Assembly (NCBI GenBank): GCA_037074705.1
Contig: CM073591.1
Location: 79,776,532 to 79,840,531, forward strand
Direction: 5' to 3'
DNA length: 64,000 bases
Source of the DNA: Zhengitettix transpicula
Lineage: Eukaryota > Arthropoda > Insecta > Orthoptera > Tetrigidae
Positions 38,301 to 45,272 of this stretch are shown one piece after another; positions within the stretch are counted from its first letter, which is position 1, and each line of letters opens with the position of its first letter. The notes beneath the pieces were generated by a model. It was not told where the DNA came from. It ran no database searches and was given only the letters and a program-made list of their open reading frames with translations. Both the position numbers and the translations under genes were made by a program.

Positions 38301-41300
38301 ATGTACTGGGTAAATCAAAGTGGATATCCAATCCTTAATGTCAAAATCAATACAGATTCCATAGTCATTGAATCACAGGTAATTTCATCGATATTTACGA
38401 AACTAAATTAAAATAACATTCAATTTCAAATTAAAACATAGAAAGATAAAAGTTAACTTATATAATAGGTACACGAGTGTGTCTATTATATATATATGGA
38501 GAATTTTTTTAAATGCAAACCTTCAAAATTGTAATTGATCGTGAAAATTTCGTAACGTGAACGTAAACGCGTAGCGACTAAATTCGATTGCCCTTTCGTG
38601 AATGCAACACACGTTGAAACCCACTTATTAATTCAACTAACATGATGTACATTACCTCCGCCAATTAAAGAGTGACTGACAAGTTGCTACTTTTCGCTCA
38701 GTATCTCAGTTCGAACTCACTCCCGTGGTAGCATTTTAGAGATATGCATAATGAATAACTTTCAAATACTAAATTTTTCTTCAAAAATAGTATACCCTAT
38801 AATATAAAAAACGCCTATTAACTGGTAAAATTATGAAGTGCTAACAATTTAACTCCCATCTTAGTGATTGATGTTATGGCTGCAAGGTTAAAAGCAGCTC
38901 GTATGCAGAAATGTTCGCAGAACTACTTTCAAGTTAACACATTAAAATTAAATAATTGTTTTTCTTAAACGTAAAGTGTATTGTAACATTATTGGACCTA
39001 TGTAAAAGGGAAATATTTTGGATACTATGCGTTTATAAATTAAAATACAAAAGGCATCCAATTTAGTTGAACAGGACTAATATCATTTTTATGGGCATAA
39101 AAAAATCACGATTTTTATTATTAAGTCCAAGGGAAAACATGTCATTAATTAAATTAATATAATATAAAGTTCCGATAAGTTGTGTTTGCTTATAAAACAC
39201 AAGTAAGCCCCTAGGGAGACACTCCTGACCTTATTGTGACTATAGCATATTTTTCTGGTTATGAGAGATTGCCTACAGACAAACATCAAATTCAGTTTCA
39301 GTCAAAGAAAATATTAAATTAGACCTATATGCTAATTTCTGCGTTTGAGACAACGCATAAGGCTGTATCTCTATCGCCTATATTATTCAATAACTGCGTT
39401 AACTAGACTACATGTTAAATTATACGACTTAGATTTAAATTATATTTTCAACGAATATTTTGCAGACGGCGTACTAGATTTTCAAATATTTCGATATAAA
39501 AAATAACATATTAACTCAATAACTTTGAAAACAAATTTTGTAATGTGTACTTTAATTAGAGCATTGTTTAGTTTATATAGTAGCTAGAAACATCATTCAT
39601 TTATCGATTATGTTTCTTCGTACTGATATGAAAGAAAAAGAATCCATATTCCATAAAATTATTACTTTTTATTTAAATAGGAACAATTTGATCCGCCTAA
39701 GGAGTCAACACAAAAGCGTTGGTGGATTCCTTTGAAATATATTTGCAAACAAGGAAAAGTAGAAAATGATGGTTTTAAATGGCTGGATCCTGATATCCCA
39801 CACACGATACTGATTAATGAAGGATTCTCCTACTGCATTGTAAATCCAAATCAAACTGGTACGTGTTCATTTTGTTGGTTCATAATTTTAAAATATGTAT
39901 TTCTATATAAAATAACGAATTAACATTTAATCCGTTGAAATGACATTAAGAAAATAAGAATAGCATAGCAGTACATTCAAAAACAAATGTAGACATAATG
40001 AGTTTATCCGCGACATAACTTGCAAAAAAAATTTTATAATGAATTAATCAGTTCATTCTCAAGCAATTTAATGTATAACTATAAGCATTATATCAGTAAA
40101 ATAAGTAGCATTCCTTAATGTCTTACGCAACGAAACGAAACTAAACGTATAGTAAACAAGAATACTACAGTAGAATCAGTTTCAGAGGCTTTGTTTCAAA
40201 TGTAAAAATTAGTTGATCTATTTAAATTATCATTAATTCCGAAAGTTATACTCCATTTTTGCTTCATAAATTTATAAATTTAATGATTTCGACAGATATA
40301 TTTATTTAAATTTTTGCGTACCTATCGATATAAATTACTTAATCATTTTAAATAAGAATAATATTTTCATTTTTCAGAAGTCTTCTACATTGAGAATAAT
40401 TCTTTTCCCTTCCATTCCATGGTTATTGGCCTTTGTTCGATGTTAATGATCTTGATACTCAGGGCCCTTTTGAACTATATACAGCGTGACGTCGGGTATT
40501 TATAATTTATGACAGTATATGTGATTATTATATACTATACAAATTTGTACATGATTTTCAGCCGTTTTTTGTTCATCCTTGTATTTCAACATTTTATTTT
40601 TCGTTGCATTCAGTTTATGTATATTCACTCCTATTCTCAAAAAGTGTGCGCATGTAGCAAGAACTTTGATATTGTGGTTCAAAAAAGATAGATATTGAAG
40701 AGTAACAGTCTTGTGTTTTGTAATCAAATACTTCTTACCGAAACAATAGTATTTCTAACCCATGTGCTTAGTGTCCTATTTGACCTTTACGTTAAACTTA
40801 AAACGTTCGTGATAGTTAAATCACTATTATTTTCATTTAATTATGTCTACTGGATAATCAAACCGGTGTCATACTTGCCAGGTCTCTGAAATATTTCAAC
40901 TGCATAATCGATCCGTGAGGTTAAATTGGTTTCTTAAAACTTGAAGCATACACAGTAGTTATACATGGTTCAAGAGATACTTTCCTTGCATGACATAGAA
41001 AGAGATTCCTCTCCGAAGAGTAATACGGGTGTCAGGGGGGTTGCATTTAGGAAGGAGCAATCACCTTTTGTGAAGAGGAGTGTATTTAAGATACTCTTAA
41101 TTCGTTGTTGCCTCTTATGATACTATAAACAATTATATACAAGTAATTAAATAGTATTGTCAATAATTAGTTTGTACGCAAAAATTATTTCGTAATTGGC
41201 TTTGTGTTCATCCTTAGGGTACTACCGTGTGAACTATAGTCGCAAGGAATGGAATTATTTTACTTCTTTGCTGAGGATAAATAAGAACGAAATTCGGCCT

Positions 41301-44300
41301 GTTGATCGAGCGATGTTGTTAGATGACGCTCTCAATCTGGCCAAAATAGGGAAACTAGATTACTCATTGGCACTATCCCTAGTGTCCTACCTTAAAACCG
41401 AAGAAGACGTCATTCCCTGGATCTCGGCGGTTAGGACCCTTGAGGAGCTGCACGACAGAGTCAGGGGAAATGCCGACGTTTCATATAAGCTTCAGGTAAC
41501 GCGTTTTCTCCTGTTAGCTGTTAGCGATCAGGAAAGCTCAGCTATGTACGATACGTGATGCATGCTGAGGAAAAACATATTACCTTTTCAAACTTACTAT
41601 TATCTGAGGTAAAAATTTTGAGTAGTAGTTCCGACTTTCCAAATTTTCAAGAAATACGTCACGAATCTTTACAACTTCATGTGTTGAATTACAAATTGTT
41701 GTTTTTGATAGCTTTTCAGAAACAAGTTTATCAGTCATATTAAACAGATTTCCAAACTATTTGGTATAAATAACAGAGCTCAACGAATTTTTTACCATTG
41801 GTTGAACATGATCCCTAAAGTCCAACATTTCGGCCGGTTACCTAATTGTCGAGTCATTGCCTGGAAATCAATTCAGGCCGTCAATAAACGAATATTTACA
41901 CTCTTAAACAGAAATACCAGTTAACCACGATCCTCAGTAAAATTTATTATACTTTATTTCAATAGAGACGATAATTAGAGGGGAAGGATTTCTAGGATGA
42001 GTTCGGAGAGAGAAAAATATGGTAAATTGGAAATGCTGTCCATTAAAATAATTTCTTGAGACAGCAGACAATGTGTGTTTCTTACGCACAAAAATAACCG
42101 TAAAAATACATCAAATTTACGACTTACAATTTACAATTAGATTGATTCTACATGACAATTACTACTACTTATATCCAGCGCTTTCACGTCATAACATATG
42201 TTACTTTACTATAATATAAATTTTCAGCTCAAATTAAATTACCAATATTGACTAATATTTGTTACAGCTATTTTTCGCTGAACTGATGAATGGGCAGATG
42301 AAACGTTTGTTGAAGAAAGAATATCCAAGCCACGGGGAAAAATTGTTAAAGAATTACATGTTTCCTTGGGCTTGCCGCCTTCGCCTACCTATGTGTAATA
42401 ATCTAAATAGTACGGATCCTGATTTAAGAGAGGCTTACCTTTGCGTTTTAGTACGCAATAGTAACAGTAGAGCATGGAAAGAAATTAAAACCATGTTGCA
42501 GAATATTCAGGTGGCTTCAGAAAGGTCGGTCTTGATTTCTGCTATGGGATGTTCCACTAACGTCGATGCTTTACAAGAGTGAGTGAACAAGTTTACTATT
42601 ATATTTAAAAAATTGTGCTGTGACTTTTCTTATGAGGGCAATTGATACCTTTTTTTAGTTATGCACGATTTCCTTCTCTAATATCATAGGGGATATAAAC
42701 CATCTCATTGGGAAACATACCCAACTATTATTAAATAAGATAAGACAAAGAGAGTTTTCGTGGTATGAGATCGCCTTAACGAGTCTCTCCTTAATTCAGT
42801 ATTTGTAGCGTGATATGTAGAGAATACCGTTAAATTATTGTTTTGATAATATATTTTATTTATTGAATAGTATTAGTGTGTGCCGGATGCTTTGCGAGTT
42901 TCCGCGCGAGTTCAGCGGCGCCAAGGATTCTTATTCAGTAATCTCCGGACTTGGTCGAGAGGCACGCACTCTGAAAACTACATTAATAAAACCAGGGCAA
43001 ATGATCGGGTCTAACCAAGCTACAAAAACGTTGTTTGACGGCATTTTCGAAGTAGTGTGCTGATCACCGCCCAGGTACCCTAATTTTCGTCACGAGGTGA
43101 TTTATAATCCAATGGGAGTGTTTAAGGTCCAGAGATGATGAAAGAGGGAAGCGAGGTCTTACACAGTTTTCGGCAAGTGGATTCTTCGAGCAAGGTAGAC
43201 GGCGAGATTGATTAATACTTGAAACGTTGCCGGCGATAGAAAGCAGTGACAACCGACTCGTATCTATACGACGGCTGATGGGTACAACGGTAACTGCAAA
43301 TATTTCTCAATCCATGACAATCATCTGTTTTTACATAAATAGGTTAAATAATTACTATTCTCTCCTCCAAATTAAGCGACGGCAATCACAGAATTTTATT
43401 GTGTAATAAATCTGAATAATTTCATGAATATTTATATAACTGCAAATCCCGCCAGAGGGTATGAATAAAATAAATGTAAATTAATAGGTATTGAATTAAA
43501 AGGTAATGTCCGTAATAAATGTTTTAAAAAAATCATTCATTTAACCTTTGAGTCGTGAAATATAGATGTTAACCACTTCATATCATTCTAAAAATAGATT
43601 TTTGTCATTATATTGATTATAAGTTCTCACTACCTAATATCTTTTATCTTATCACCGTCACAAGAATGTAATTTTAAGTCATTATTTCCCTCCAAATGTG
43701 AAGGGTTAGTTTAACTCATTAGAGTATATATTAATTCGCAGTTGTCTTCACATTACCTGGTGTCTTATTGCAGAATGATGACTGACTCTCTGAATACTGA
43801 TGGCTCCGGTGTCATTAGTGAGTCTGAATCGATTGCTGCCGTCCTCAACAGCAGGAAAGGCATGGACGCTCTCTACAATTTGGTCACCACACAGAATTTA
43901 ACGTACGTACAATCACTGTTCAGGTAATAAAATTTAATTTGGACAACCGACGCGGTCTGGTGTCTGGCGCCACGAGCTCGATTCACCGACATTTCTTTGT
44001 TGTGGCAGCCTGAGGTGGCCACATCAAACCTACGATAAAATGGTGTGAATTCGCTCTGTCCCTCACAGGATTTTACACTTTAGTTTATTGAAATATTGCG
44101 TACATTTCCGATTTGTCTATTTAAAGTACTATTTATTGATTCAAATGAGCGACCTGTAGTCTCTTGTGCACAATTTTTCATGGACATTCTAAACCGTACT
44201 TTCTCCTCTCATTCAATTATGCACATCGGCACTGTTTTTATTACCCCTGGTTCCTATCGGTAATTTTATTTTTCCAGGCACTATTAGTCGTATCTGATTT

Positions 44301-45222
44301 TATAACGATTTATAACAGTGGCCCGGACTAAAGTACTGGCATAAGCTAGCGATTGATTTAACTTTAATATATGTTACTATGGTTTCCAATGAAACAGTTC
44401 GAATGCGTGAGAGCCGATCTAATAGTGTGAGATGAGGTCATCCAACGTCACGTTATAAAATGTAAAACTTCTGCGTTAAAAGTACGCAAATTAAATAAAG
44501 AAACGGCCAAATGTAGAGCAGAATTAAGTGATATAATAAACACCACTCAACGTTTCTTCAATCCTTGTACCTCTCTTCAGGTGATTCAAAAACGTAAGTT
44601 TTTGAGTTCGTCACATGGTTTGAGCGGTGTGTCGTTCTTGCAGCTCTTGCGTTTCTGAATCACCTGACGAAAGCAACAATGATTTCAGTAACGTTGTGTA
44701 TCATTTAATTTTGTCCTTTATTTAGCTATTTATTATCTAATTGGTCGCATAATTGCGTTAGCAATCTCCATAGGCTCGGCTCCGTGTACAACATTACAAT
44801 AATTGTGATAAATTCCTGTATAATGTATTGTAAACTTACGAAATCTACAACAGGTTATTGTGGTATTATCACAGCAAATGTTCGCTTTACCAGAAACTGT
44901 CTACTTCTTGAAATCGTGTTTAGTATTATAGCATAAGAGAACATAAACATGGTGTGCACCCTTAAATATGTGCAGATATTGGCTTTTGGCCTTATGAAAA
45001 TTAAAATTGTAGTAACCGTAACCATTACTTCTGCTTTCAGAGATATTGGTTTGATATGGCGACTGTCCGTTTTGGTGGAAAGAGCAGCGAACGAAAAGGA
45101 GCGTGAAAAGGTACGAATAGAAAAGATTAATTCAAGTTATAGAAAGAGTCGCAGGTTTACTATTTATAATTATAAACTCAATGTAAAATTTAAAACACGT
45201 ATATATATAAAGGCAAATCATT

Positions 45223-45272
<50 letters not shown>

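Noticed and set aside
42863..43063. Frame in intron 12 that might be an extra aminopeptidase exon
   Set aside because: Exons 12 and 13 join in phase and align across the gap; the frame shows no M1 similarity and ends in a stop.
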